A stretch of DNA of 64,000 bases from Streptomyces sp. HmicA12 (lineage in GTDB: Bacteria; Actinomycetota; Actinomycetes; Streptomycetales; Streptomycetaceae). The translations under genes were made by a program, and so were the position numbers. Shown here in pieces: positions 1 to 7,195 of the stretch. Each line of letters starts with the position of its first letter. The first letter of the stretch is position 1. The stretch covers positions 468,487-532,486 of the forward strand of contig NZ_KB891797.1 in the NCBI RefSeq assembly GCF_000373565.1. Direction: 5' to 3'. The notes beneath the pieces were generated by a model. The model worked only from the letters and a program-made list of their open reading frames with translations, ran no database searches and was not told where the DNA came from.

Positions 1-434
1 GCCTGCACGGCCTGCAGGTCGTCACGGCTCTTGGAGCTGACCCGCAGCTCCTCGCCCTGCACCTGCGCCTTGACGCCCTTGGGGCCCTCGTCACGGATGA
101 TCTTCGCGACCTTCTTGGCGTTCTCCTGGGAGATGCCCTCCTCGATGGAGGCGAAGATCTTGTACTCCTTGCCGGACAGCTGCGGCTCGCCGGCGTCCAG
201 CGCCTTCAGCGAGATGCCCCGCTTGATCAGCTTGGACTGGAAGACGTCGAGGATGGCCTTGACCCGCTCCTCGGAGTTGGCCTCCATCAGGATCTTCTCG
301 CCGGACCAGGAGATGGAGGCGCCGACGTTCTTGAAGTCGTAACGCTGCGAGATCTCCTTGCCGGCCTGGTTGAGGGCGTTGTCGACCTCCTGCCGCTCGA
401 CCTTCGAGACGATGTCGAAACTGGAGTCGGCCAT
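1..434 (-). CDS. yajQ: YajQ family nucleotide-binding protein (partial)
   Basis: This is the 5' part of a YajQ/UPF0234 gene; the C-terminus lies beyond the window start. About 144 residues are visible and the family is usually about 160 long. The protein begins [20 protein letters not shown], the typical start, followed by family stretches such as YDFKNVGA and [15 protein letters not shown]. YajQ proteins are small cytoplasmic proteins with two RNP-like folds that bind nucleotides or RNA; some homologues bind cyclic di-GMP. Which ligand applies here cannot be read from the sequence. It is transcribed away from the tRNA-Tyr gene and looks monocistronic in the visible part. Confidence 0.93.
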   Translation of the reverse strand, partial: MADSSFDIVSKVERQEVDNALNQAGKEISQRYDFKNVGASISWSGEKILMEANSEERVKAILDVFQSKLIKRGISLKALDAGEPQLSGKEYKIFASIEEGISQENAKKVAKIIRDEGPKGVKAQVQGEELRVSSKSRDDLQAVQ

Positions 435-657
435 GTCCTGTGGCTCCTTGTATCGGGGTGTGGCGACGCGGTACCCGGTCCTGATCGGGTCCCGGTCGGG
501 TGCGCACCGGGCAGTTGCACCGAGTGCAAAGCCTAGCCACCGCCCCGCCCGCCCCCGTCGATCAATCGGGTGGCGAAGCACCCCCTTCCATCGGGTATTG
601 TTTACGTCGTTGCCAGCGAGCCCCGCCGAACAGCGGAGCCCGAGGCAGCAAACCCAA

Positions 658-739
658 GGCGGTGTGCCCGAGCGGCCAAAGGGAGCAGACTGTAAATCTG
701 CCGGCTCAGCCTTCCCAGGTTCGAATCCTGGCGCCGCCA
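658..739 (+). tRNA. tRNA-Tyr (GTA)
   Basis: The seven-base acceptor strand at 658-664 pairs with 732-738, with one G-U pair. The anticodon loop carries GTA, a long variable arm follows as expected for tRNA-Tyr, and the T arm closes around TTCGAAT. CCA is not clearly encoded. A G+C hairpin at 751-775 follows directly. Confidence 0.95.
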
Positions 740-750
740 CACTTGGGGAA

Positions 751-775
751 GCCCCCTCCGGACTCCGGAGGGGGC
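751..775. terminator. Hairpin between convergent tRNA-Tyr and nucleotidyltransferase gene
   Basis: An almost loopless inverted repeat (GCCCCCTCCG ... CGGAGGGGGC) lies just past tRNA-Tyr and just past the stop codon of the facing gene. It probably terminates both transcripts. There is no long T tract, which is usual for Streptomyces. Confidence 0.75.
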
Positions 776-805
776 TTCGTCGTGTTCGGGGTGTGGTGGT
801 GCGGC

Positions 806-1546
806 TCAGCGCAGCTGGACGTAGCCCTCCCGCAGCGGCCCTCCGACCAGGTCGAGGACCTTCTCCGCGGCCGCGGCCAGCGGCTCCGGGTCGCCCCGCT
901 CCGCGACCGCCAGGCGGCCGGTGAGCAGGGCCTCGCCGAGCTGCGGGTCCGCGGCGAGGAGGCGGCGGGGGAGCCAGCGGCCGATGCCGGTCCAGGCGCC
1001 GTGGTGCGCCGTGAGCAGGTGGGACGCCTCACGGAGCAGGAGATCCGCCGTGGCCAGCTGCTCGTGGCGCTCGTCACCGCGGGTGTCGAGCAGATCGTCC
1101 AGGAAACAGGTCACGAGATAGCGGCCGCGCTCCCACTCGGCCGGTGTCAGCGCGGGCGGGCCCGCGTCGAGGAGCTCCCGGGCCCGGTCCCGCACCCGCG
1201 CGACATGGCCGTCCGGATCGAGGAGCACCAGCCCCTGCCCGTAGACGAACAGCATCGTGGCGCGGCGCTGGGCCCGGTCCCCCTCCAGAACGTCCGCGAT
1301 GTCGCCGACGGCGTGCAGGAACAGCTCCGCCAGGCGGCCCTCGTGCCGGATCACCTCGCGGCGGCTGGACTCCGTGTCGGGCAGCAGCACCGCCAGATCG
1401 AGGTCGCTGGTCGCCCGAGCCTGGCCGCGCGCGGCCGAGCCGCCGAGCACGGCGCCGAGGGCCTGGGGGTAGTGCTCCGTCAGGAGCCGGCGGGCCTGGG
1501 CGGGCAGATCGGGCCCACTCCGCTGCGGGAGCGCTTGATCATCCAT
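806..1546 (-). CDS. Nucleotidyltransferase-domain protein
   Basis: A 246-residue protein with the minimal nucleotidyltransferase signature: GGSAARG at residues 35-41 and SDLDLAV from residue 47, whose Asp48 and Asp50 would bind metal. The remaining C-terminal part is helical and Arg/Leu rich, as in proteins of the aminoglycoside nucleotidyltransferase and KNTase-like groups. Such enzymes transfer a nucleotide to a small molecule, RNA or protein; the acceptor is unknown here. The start was set at the ATG of MDDQALPQ because the upstream extension is proline/arginine rich and not family-like. It converges on tRNA-Tyr and appears monocistronic. Confidence 0.8.
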   Translation of the reverse strand: MDDQALPQRSGPDLPAQARRLLTEHYPQALGAVLGGSAARGQARATSDLDLAVLLPDTESSRREVIRHEGRLAELFLHAVGDIADVLEGDRAQRRATMLFVYGQGLVLLDPDGHVARVRDRARELLDAGPPALTPAEWERGRYLVTCFLDDLLDTRGDERHEQLATADLLLREASHLLTAHHGAWTGIGRWLPRRLLAADPQLGEALLTGRLAVAERGDPEPLAAAAEKVLDLVGGPLREGYVQLR

Positions 1547-1686
1547 GCCGTACGGGTCTACCGGGCGGCACGCGCCCCTGTCCACGCTTTTGCGCCGCCC
1601 CGCCCTTGCCGGAAGCCCTGTGCCCCGCGCGCCCACTACCGGACCGCACCACCTGCCAACGGAGCCGCCTGACCCGTCACCAGAAA

Positions 1687-1714
1687 GCCCCCTCAGGAAC
1701 CCTCCTGAGGGGGC
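1687..1714. terminator. Terminator-like hairpin in a divergent gap
   Basis: GCCCCCTCAGGA and TCCTGAGGGGGC form a perfect 12-bp stem around a four-base loop. It resembles the hairpin at 751-775. It lies upstream of both neighbouring genes, which face away from each other, so no annotated gene obviously uses it. Confidence 0.65.
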
Positions 1715-1755
1715 TTCACCGTGTGTCCGCGCCGATCACCGCGCAGACTTGACCC

Positions 1756-1974
1756 ATGTCGATCACAGCGCGCCGCAGAAACTGCCCCGAGTGCCGCCGC
1801 GATATCGCCGTCGTCGCGGGCCGCTTCGCCCGCCACGACCCTCCCGGCGCACGCGAGGCGGGCGAACTGGTCTCCTGCCCCGGCTCGCGCCGCCCGGCCC
1901 AGCTCGGCGCCGTGCAGGACGCCCTCGACGGGTACGTCGTCCCGCACGTTCCGGGCCAGATGCCGCTGTTCTGA
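1756..1974 (+). CDS. Small cysteine-containing hypothetical protein
   Basis: A 72-residue protein, MSITARRRNCPECRRDIAVV onward, with a CPEC pair at residues 10-13 and a third cysteine near residue 41. This suggests a small zinc-ribbon-like fold, though a complete second Cys pair is not seen. The C-terminus ends in PGQMPLF. No function is recognised. Only a weak ribosome-binding site precedes the ATG. Its separation from the neighbours and its plausible codon use favour a real gene over a chance frame. Confidence 0.6.
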   Translation: MSITARRRNCPECRRDIAVVAGRFARHDPPGAREAGELVSCPGSRRPAQLGAVQDALDGYVVPHVPGQMPLF

Positions 1975-2039
1975 GGCGCCCGCGCCTTCGCCCGTACATC
2001 GCGGGACGAGCCGGCGCGGGTACGTCGCCGCTACGGCAA

Positions 2040-2696
2040 TCAGTTCCCGGCGATCGACTTCACCGCCACCGACACCGGCGCCGACCCGGAGACCAGCTCC
2101 AGGGTCAGCCCGGTCGTGGCGGGTGTGTCGAGCAGCTCCACCAGGACCGCGGCCACGTCGTCGCGCGGTACGGCCCCGCGCCCGGTCGACGCCTCCAGAC
2201 GGACGAGGCCCTTGCCGGCGTCGTTCGTCAGCGACCCGGGCCGCAGGATCGTCCAGTCCAGACCGCTGCGGCGGCGTACCGCGTCGTCGGCCGCGCCCTT
2301 GGCCCGCAGGTACACGTCGAAGACGTCGTCGCCGGTGTGCGCGGCGTCCGCGCCCATCGACGACACCACGACGTACCGGCGTACCCCGGCCCGCTCCGCC
2401 GCGTCCGCGAACAGCACGGCGGCGTCCCGGTCCACGGTGTCCTTGCGGCCGGCGCCGCTGCCCGGACCCGCGCCCGCCGCGAAGACGGCCGCGTCCGCGC
2501 CCTGCAGATGCGCCGCGACCTCCTCGACGGACGCCGACTCGAGGTCGCACAGCACGGGCTCCGCACCGGCTTCCCGCAGGTCGTCGCCCTGCTCGGCCTT
2601 GCGGATGATGCCCGCCACCTCGTCCCCGCGCGCGGCGAGCAGACGCTCGAGCCGCAGCGCGATCTGACCATGACCACCAGCGATGACAATGCGCAT
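2040..2696 (-). CDS. NAD(P)-binding reductase-like protein (atypical SDR)
   Basis: A 218-residue Rossmann protein starting MRIVIAGGHGQIALRLERLL. The glycine motif GGHGQIA at residues 7-13 binds the dinucleotide. DxE-like and VVVSSMGAD segments mark the following beta strands, as in NmrA/YwnB-type atypical short-chain dehydrogenases. The classical YxxxK pair is not obvious, so it could be a flavin/NAD(P)H reductase or a redox-sensing protein rather than a dehydrogenase. It is divergent from the lipoprotein gene on its right. A second protein of the same broad type is encoded at 12322-12954. Confidence 0.85.
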   Translation of the reverse strand: MRIVIAGGHGQIALRLERLLAARGDEVAGIIRKAEQGDDLREAGAEPVLCDLESASVEEVAAHLQGADAAVFAAGAGPGSGAGRKDTVDRDAAVLFADAAERAGVRRYVVVSSMGADAAHTGDDVFDVYLRAKGAADDAVRRRSGLDWTILRPGSLTNDAGKGLVRLEASTGRGAVPRDDVAAVLVELLDTPATTGLTLELVSGSAPVSVAVKSIAGN

Positions 2697-2773
2697 GTTT
2701 CCGACCGTACGCCCGGCTCGGACGGTTTACCGCACAACCAACTGCACAACCGGCCGCACCACCGCACAACCAT

Positions 2774-3937
2774 GTGGGCAACTCGGCGGTCACACGGGTA
2801 TCGCGGCACCCTCACGTCATCGCCGCGGACGACTACGGGGAGTACGTCATCAGCGTCATACGCAACACCACTCTCACCGCGGCGGGCTGTGCGGCCCTGC
2901 TGCTCGCCACCACGGCCGCCTGCGGCACGGTGGAGAACCTCACCGCGGCGCAGAAGATCGACCGCGCCTCGGACAAGCTGGGCGAACGCACTTCCCTGTC
3001 CGTGGAGTTGGGCCTGGACGCGTCGCCCTCCGCGCTCACGAAGCTCGCGGGTTCGGACGACGAGGTCCTGCCGCCCGAGATGGCCAAGGCCCTCACCAAG
3101 TCCAGGATCAGCATCTCCGTACGGTCCAAGAAGCCGCTCGCCGACTCGGGCGAGAAGGACATCGTCGGCGCGGCCCTGAGGATGAGCGGCCCGCAGGGCG
3201 TGCTGGCCGAGTACCGCCTGGTCGGCGACCACGTGTACTACCGCATGGACCTGAAGGCCTTCTCCGGCCTCGCGGGCATGCCGGCCCCCACCGCCGACGA
3301 CCTGCCCCCGGGCAAGGACGGCGAGATCTTCAAGAACGTCCTCGACGGCAAGTGGGTCAAGTTCAAGACCGACGACATCAAGAAGAGCGCCGCCGCGAAG
3401 AACGGCGCGAAGAAGGACGAGAAGGCGTCCTCGGGGTCGCTGGACTCCGCCACGCAGAAGAAGATCATGAAGGCGGTGCGCGGCGCCCTGACGGGCAACG
3501 TCACCCTGTCCGACAAGGGCGAGAGGAACGGCGCCGAGCACGTCACCGCGAAGGCGCCCCTGCGCACGCTCCTGAGCGACCTGGTCGACCGGCTGCGCCC
3601 CCTCACGGACGAACTCCCGGAAGGCGCCGAACTGCCCACGGCCAAGGACCTCAAGGAGGTGCCGGACAAGAAGGTCGCCGTCGACTTCGCCATCAAGGAC
3701 GGCGCTCTGTCCCGCGTCTCCATGGACGTCGCGACCCTCGCGGACGACGCCCACGGCGCCAAGGTCCCGCTGTACCTGAAGTTCGGCGAGGCGGGCGACG
3801 TCAAGGCCCCGGCGGGCGCCACCGAGATCCCCGTGAAGGAGCTCGTGACGAGCGGCATGTTCGGGATGGCCGGGCCGGGTTACTCCGAGGAGGAGTTCGG
3901 CTCGTCGGGCTTCGACGAGCTGGACGAGGACTTCTAA
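2774..3937 (+). CDS. Secreted lipoprotein of the LppX/LolA-like type
   Basis: About 387 residues from the GTG at 2774. A hydrophobic stretch (GCAALLLATTAACG) ends in a lipobox-like Cys, so the product is probably lipid-anchored outside the membrane. The mature part carries repeated beta-strand segments (VGDHVYYRMDLKAF, KWVKFKTDD) and a Lys-rich insert, resembling the sensor-like lipoprotein fold seen in the two proteins at 19273 and 20034. The true start is uncertain: the GTG gives an unusually long N-region, and a GGGGAG motif near 2836 points to initiation closer to the hydrophobic core, but only non-standard codons follow it. Function unknown. Confidence 0.75.
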   Translation: MGNSAVTRVSRHPHVIAADDYGEYVISVIRNTTLTAAGCAALLLATTAACGTVENLTAAQKIDRASDKLGERTSLSVELGLDASPSALTKLAGSDDEVLPPEMAKALTKSRISISVRSKKPLADSGEKDIVGAALRMSGPQGVLAEYRLVGDHVYYRMDLKAFSGLAGMPAPTADDLPPGKDGEIFKNVLDGKWVKFKTDDIKKSAAAKNGAKKDEKASSGSLDSATQKKIMKAVRGALTGNVTLSDKGERNGAEHVTAKAPLRTLLSDLVDRLRPLTDELPEGAELPTAKDLKEVPDKKVAVDFAIKDGALSRVSMDVATLADDAHGAKVPLYLKFGEAGDVKAPAGATEIPVKELVTSGMFGMAGPGYSEEEFGSSGFDELDEDF

Positions 3938-4013
3938 GCCCCGCCCGAACTCAAGCCCGAGCTCAAGCCCCAACCCTCGTCCGAGCCCTCGCCTTCGTCC
4001 GAACCCGCGTCAC

Positions 4014-4056
4014 ACGGTTCGGGACGCGGTTCGGACGCGGTTCGGGACGCGGTTCC
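4014..4056. repeat. Short tandem repeat, unit about 12 bp
   Basis: Three to four imperfect copies of a GGGACGCGGTTC-like unit follow a CTCAAGCCC-type duplication at 3950-3970. The repeat lies in the noncoding gap between two convergent genes. Replication slippage is the simplest origin. Confidence 0.7.
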
Positions 4057-4057
4057 G

Positions 4058-4094
4058 GCTCCCGGCCGCGTACGTCACGTACGCGGCCGGGAGC
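4058..4094. terminator. Bidirectional terminator hairpin
   Basis: Two 18-base arms (4058-4075 and 4077-4094) are perfectly complementary, with GGCCGCGTACGT at the core. The element sits exactly between convergent genes ending at 3937 and 4111, so it probably ends both transcripts. Confidence 0.8.
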
Positions 4095-4110
4095 AGTGAC
4101 CTGCACGCCC

Positions 4111-5370
4111 TCAAGCCGGCCCCCCGCCCCCGTACTTGGCCGCCCGGCCCTGCCGCGGCAGATCGAGCGCCACCGCGGCCGCCGAGTCGCAGTACTCCCG
4201 CACCGCACTGGTCCGCGCCACAACACGCCCCCGGTGGACGACGATCCGGCTGTACGCGAGCGACAGCGCCCCCGCCAGCCTGTCGCCCCGCACCGCGAGC
4301 AACTCCGCGGGGAACCCGGCCTCCAGGCGCACCTCCGGCAGCCCGAGCGCCGCCCGCGCCGCCGAACTCACCGCCGCGTACGCGTCCTCGGCCCGCAGCC
4401 CGTACCGCGAGGCCAGCAGGTACGCGGCCTCCAGCGGATCGCCCCGGCCCACCGGGTTCGACACGTCCCGCAGCGCCCCGCTGCCCGCGGCCACCCGCAC
4501 CCCGGCCGCCCGCAGCAGCCGCACCGGGGCGACCCCGCGCCCGTCCACCCCCGCGCACCCGCCCTGCGGCAGGCAGGCCACGCTCACCCCTGCCGCCGCG
4601 AGCCCGTCGACGGCCCGCCGCGCCGCCTCCGCGGGCAGCCGGCCGAGCCCGCCGAGCGGACCGATGACGACCCCGGTGCGCAGCCCGCCCGCGGCCGCCG
4701 CGAGCCGCCCGAGCCGGGCCGGATCGGCCCCGTCCGTGTGCAGGTCGACCGGGCAGCCGTGCTCGGCGGCGACCTCGAGCACCGCCTCCACGTAGCCGAT
4801 GGGGTCGGGGTCGAGATCCGGGCACCCGCCGACCACGGAGGCGCCCATCTTCACGGCGTCCCGCAGCATCGCGAGCCCGTTCGCCCCGGCGGCCCCGGTC
4901 AGCAGCCGCGGCATCGCCACCGTCCGCAGATCAGCGAGCCCCACCAGCGAACGCCGCGCCTGCAGCACCGCCTCCAGCGAACCGAGCCCCTCCATCTCAC
5001 CGATCCGCACATGGGAGCGCACCGCGGTGGCCCCGTGCCCGAGCTGCAGCAAGGTGGCCTCGGTGGCCCGGCGCTGGACCTCCTCGGCGTCGTAGGACAC
5101 CGGCCCGTCACCGTCCGCCGACAGGGCCGTGTCGCCGTGCGCGTGCGGCTCGACGGGGGCGGGCAGCAGGAGGTAGCCGCTCAGGTCCACGCGCGAGCCG
5201 TGCGCGGTGAGGCTGCCGGCCGTGCCGACCGCCTCGATGCGCCCGCCGCCCAGCCGCACGTCCACGGTCCTGCCGTCGGTGAGCCGGGCGCCGCACAGCA
5301 ACAGGCCCGAGGTGTCGGGCGCGTCGGAGGATTCGGGCGAGGGGGGCTGCGGCGGCGGACTGTCGGGCAT
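4111..5370 (-). CDS. Amidohydrolase-like protein, cytosine deaminase family, probably inactive
   Basis: A 419-residue protein with the overall plan of CodA-type amidohydrolases: an N-terminal beta sandwich, then VEPHAHGDT (His76, His78) where the first metal-binding pair belongs, RSHVRIGE, and DLHTDG with the third ligand His211. Several key positions differ from the family. The catalytic Glu of the H-x-x-E motif is Gly214, the SHT segment is replaced by IGPLGG near 236-241, and the metal-binding Asp of the GSDNxRD motif is Gly in GSGALRD (296-302). I infer loss of deaminase chemistry or a strongly altered one. A GGAG site a few bases before the ATG supports the start. Confidence 0.82.
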   Translation of the reverse strand: MPDSPPPQPPSPESSDAPDTSGLLLCGARLTDGRTVDVRLGGGRIEAVGTAGSLTAHGSRVDLSGYLLLPAPVEPHAHGDTALSADGDGPVSYDAEEVQRRATEATLLQLGHGATAVRSHVRIGEMEGLGSLEAVLQARRSLVGLADLRTVAMPRLLTGAAGANGLAMLRDAVKMGASVVGGCPDLDPDPIGYVEAVLEVAAEHGCPVDLHTDGADPARLGRLAAAAGGLRTGVVIGPLGGLGRLPAEAARRAVDGLAAAGVSVACLPQGGCAGVDGRGVAPVRLLRAAGVRVAAGSGALRDVSNPVGRGDPLEAAYLLASRYGLRAEDAYAAVSSAARAALGLPEVRLEAGFPAELLAVRGDRLAGALSLAYSRIVVHRGRVVARTSAVREYCDSAAAVALDLPRQGRAAKYGGGGPA

Positions 5371-5569
5371 CGGGCTCCAGAGGCTCGGGGACCGGATCTC
5401 GGGATCGGGCTCAGCAGGATCAAGATCATGCGGACCGGGTCGAGCCTAGGGCGGCGGAGAGTGCGCTTCGGGGAGGGCCGCAATAGTCGTACTGATGGGG
5501 TCCGAGGGGCAGTTGATCCTCCTGGGAAGGGGCCTCGCCCTTCCCGGCGACCGGGCCCACGAAACGGAT

Positions 5570-5599
5570 TTGGGCGATCGGCGCGCAACCGTGTAATGT
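5570..5599 (+). promoter_or_regulatory. Promoter of the tRNA-Thr/tRNA-Met unit
   Basis: TTGGGC, an 18-base spacer and TAATGT place transcription initiation a few bases upstream of tRNA-Thr. Match to the principal sigma consensus is reasonable but inferred. Confidence 0.55.
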
Positions 5600-5610
5600 C
5601 TTCCTCGCTC

Positions 5611-5683
5611 GCCCCAATAGCTCAGTCGGTAGAGCGTCTCCATGGTAAGGAGAAGGTCTGCGGTTCGATTCCGCATTGGGGCT
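5611..5683 (+). tRNA. tRNA-Thr (GGT)
   Basis: Acceptor strand GCCCCAA at 5611-5617 pairs with TTGGGGC at 5676-5682. The anticodon stem TCTCC/GGAGA encloses ATGGTAA, giving anticodon GGT. The T loop is TTCGATT. Confidence 0.96.
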
Positions 5684-5696
5684 CTGGTGTGAAGTT

Positions 5697-5716
5697 CCCT
5701 CACCTTCGGGTGAGGG
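5697..5716 (+). other. Spacer hairpin between two tRNAs
   Basis: CCCTCACC, a TTCG tetraloop and GGTGAGGG form a perfect stem between tRNA-Thr and tRNA-Met. It may guide tRNA processing or partly terminate transcription. Confidence 0.6.
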
Positions 5717-5729
5717 GTCATCTCATCAA

Positions 5730-5802
5730 AGCGGTGTAGCTCAGTCGGTAGAGCAAGCGGCTCATAATCGCTGTGTCACCGGTTCAAGTCCGGTCACCGC
5801 TA
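5730..5802 (+). tRNA. tRNA-Met (CAT), elongator type
   Basis: Acceptor AGCGGTG (5730-5736) pairs fully with CACCGCT (5795-5801). The anticodon loop is CTCATAA, giving CAT. The first acceptor pair is matched and the anticodon stem lacks three consecutive G-C pairs, so it is not initiator tRNA. A lysidine-modified tRNA-Ile2 cannot be excluded from sequence alone. Confidence 0.93.
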
Positions 5803-5807
5803 CTGAC

Positions 5808-5849
5808 AGTAGCCGATTGTGGGGTCGGTCCTTCGATCGGCTACTCTTT
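5808..5849 (+). terminator. Terminator-like hairpin after tRNA-Met
   Basis: AGTAGCCGAT at 5808-5817 pairs with ATCGGCTACT at 5836-5845, followed by CTTTC. It lies between tRNA-Met and rpmG. Confidence 0.55.
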
Positions 5850-5891
5850 CATGCGTTAATCCGTCCAACTCGTCCGTCAAGGAGCACTCAC

Positions 5892-6056
5892 GTGGCTGCC
5901 ACCGACGTCCGCCCGAAGATCACGCTGGCCTGCGTGGAGTGCAAGGAGCGGAACTACATCACCAAGAAGAACCGGCGTAACGACCCGGACCGTCTTGAGA
6001 TGAAGAAGCACTGCCCGCGTTGCAACGCGCACACCGCGCACCGCGAGACGCGATAA
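5892..6056 (+). CDS. rpmG: 50S ribosomal protein L33, zinc-binding form
   Basis: A 54-residue L33 with GTG start. Two CxxC pairs, CVEC and CPRC, mark the zinc-binding (C+) form. Many actinomycetes also keep a zinc-free paralogue used under zinc shortage; this copy would be the zinc-replete version. L33 sits near the E site of the large subunit. The gene follows two tRNAs and precedes the HadA/HadB-like pair, the same order known for rpmG2-hadABC in Mycobacterium tuberculosis. Confidence 0.97.
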   Translation: MAATDVRPKITLACVECKERNYITKKNRRNDPDRLEMKKHCPRCNAHTAHRETR

Positions 6057-6070
6057 ATCAGGCTCGTACA

Positions 6071-6100
6071 CGAGGCCGTCCCCGTCAGGGGGCGGCCTCG
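6071..6100 (+). terminator. Terminator-like hairpin after rpmG
   Basis: CGAGGCCGTCCCC and its near-complement GGGGGCGGCCTCG form a stem around GTCA just past the rpmG stop. No T tract follows. Confidence 0.65.
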
Positions 6101-6185
6101 TGTCGTTGCACGACCCGTTTCCGCGGTTCTCAGGAACGGGCAGCAGGAACACAGGCAGCAGGAACACACAGGAGGTGCCGAGTCC

Positions 6186-6647
6186 ATGGCGCTCGACCAG
6201 TCCTTCGTGGGGCGGAGCTACCCGCCCACCACCGGGTACGAGGTGGGCCGGGAGAAGATCCGCGAGTTCGCGGAGGCCGTGGGGGACGCCAACCCCGCCT
6301 ATGTCGACCGCGCGGCCGCGCAGAAGCTCGGCCACCCGGACGTGATCGCCCCGCCGACCTTTGTGTTCGCGATCACCTTCAAGGCGGCCGGTGAGGTCAT
6401 TCACGACCCCGAGCTCGGACTCGACTACAGCCGCGTCGTGCACGGTGACCAGAAGTTCGCCTACACACGCCCGGTGCACGCCGGGGACACACTCTCCGTT
6501 ACCTCCACCATCGAGGGCATCAAGTCGCTCGCGGGCAACGACATCATCGATGTCCGCGGAGAGGTCCACGACGAGAACGGTGAGCACGTCGTGACCGCCT
6601 GGACCAAGCTCGTCTCGCGCGCCGCCGACTCCGGGGAAGGGGCCTGA
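6186..6647 (+). CDS. HadA-type subunit of (3R)-hydroxyacyl dehydratase
   Basis: A 153-residue hot-dog-fold protein of the MaoC N-terminal (UPF0336) type. The substrate-binding core is visible, but at the usual catalytic D-x4-H position it reads GDANPAYVD, with no histidine. This matches the non-catalytic partner (HadA or HadC) of the mycobacterial fatty-acid synthase II dehydratase, which pairs with catalytic HadB. Its stop is five bases before the HadB-type start, so the two are co-translated. I infer a heterodimer that dehydrates 3-hydroxyacyl-ACP; a role in fatty-acid synthesis or another acyl pathway remains to be shown. Confidence 0.88.
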   Translation: MALDQSFVGRSYPPTTGYEVGREKIREFAEAVGDANPAYVDRAAAQKLGHPDVIAPPTFVFAITFKAAGEVIHDPELGLDYSRVVHGDQKFAYTRPVHAGDTLSVTSTIEGIKSLAGNDIIDVRGEVHDENGEHVVTAWTKLVSRAADSGEGA

Positions 6648-6652
6648 TCGCC

Positions 6653-7081
6653 GTGGCTACCACCATCAAGTACGCCGATGTCGAGGTCGGCGCCGAGCTG
6701 CCGGCCCAGGCGTTCCCCGTGACACGCGCCACGCTCGTCCAGTACGCGGGTGCCTCCGGCGACTTCAACCCGATCCACTGGAACGAGAAGTTCGCGGTCG
6801 AGGTCGGCCTGCCGGACGTCATCGCGCACGGCATGTTCACCATGGCCGAGGCGATCCGTGTCGTCACCGACTGGACCGGCGACCCGGCCGCCGTCGTCGA
6901 GTACGGCGTGCGCTTCACCAAGCCGGTCGTCGTCCCGAACGACGACAAGGGCGCCGAGGTCGAGGTCAGCGCCAAGGTCGCGGCCAAGCTCGACGACAAC
7001 CGCGTACGGGTCGACCTGGTCGCCATGAGCGCGGGCCAGAAGGTGCTCGGGATGTCGCGGGCGGTCGTTCAGCTGGTCTGA
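6653..7081 (+). CDS. HadB-type catalytic subunit of (3R)-hydroxyacyl dehydratase
   Basis: A 142-residue MaoC-family hot-dog protein. The catalytic hydratase-2 motif is intact in GDFNPIHWN, where Asp and His form the dyad missing from the upstream partner. A GGGGAAGGGG ribosome-binding site precedes the GTG start. Mycobacterial HadAB removes water from 3-hydroxyacyl-ACP in FAS II. Streptomyces has type II fatty-acid synthesis, so this pair is a good candidate for that step. A hairpin at 7114-7146 closes the operon. Confidence 0.9.
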   Translation: MATTIKYADVEVGAELPAQAFPVTRATLVQYAGASGDFNPIHWNEKFAVEVGLPDVIAHGMFTMAEAIRVVTDWTGDPAAVVEYGVRFTKPVVVPNDDKGAEVEVSAKVAAKLDDNRVRVDLVAMSAGQKVLGMSRAVVQLV

Positions 7082-7113
7082 CCGCCGCCGTCGCGCCGCC
7101 TTCATGTGCGCAG

Positions 7114-7146
7114 GTAAGGGGCGTCCTCCATGGGGGCGCCCCTTAC
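7114..7146 (+). terminator. Terminator after the HadAB-like operon
   Basis: GTAAGGGGCG (7114-7123) is perfectly complementary to CGCCCCTTAC (7137-7146), and inner CCTCC/GGGGG pairs extend the stem. It lies 33 bases past the second gene. Confidence 0.75.
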
Positions 7147-7159
7147 GCATGTCCAGGGG

Positions 7160-7189
7160 TTGACTTAGGTAGTGATTGGCCACTAACTT
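7160..7189 (+). promoter_or_regulatory. Promoter of the tetR gene
   Basis: TTGACT, an 18-base spacer and TAACTT. Initiation would fall about at the ATG of 7196, predicting a leaderless mRNA. The TetR operator fills the spacer. Confidence 0.6.
7168..7187. promoter_or_regulatory. TetR operator 1
   Basis: On the minus strand this reads GTTAGTGGCCAATCACTACC, an imperfect palindrome. It matches the 20-bp site at 7793-7812 at 15 of 20 positions, lies between the -35 and -10 of tetR, and suggests autorepression. Confidence 0.75.
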
Positions 7190-7195
7190 TGTCGC

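Noticed and set aside
2228..3973. Minus-strand open frame of 581 codons
   Set aside because: Overlaps the lipoprotein gene and the reductase, both with clear motifs; composition is that of an antisense frame.
3945..4094. Possible CRISPR-like repeat array
   Set aside because: Units are about 12 bp, imperfect, without spacers, and the adjacent inverted repeat is a terminator. No cas genes are present.
5730..5802. Initiator tRNA-Met
   Set aside because: The first acceptor pair is matched and the anticodon stem lacks the three G-C pairs of initiator tRNA.
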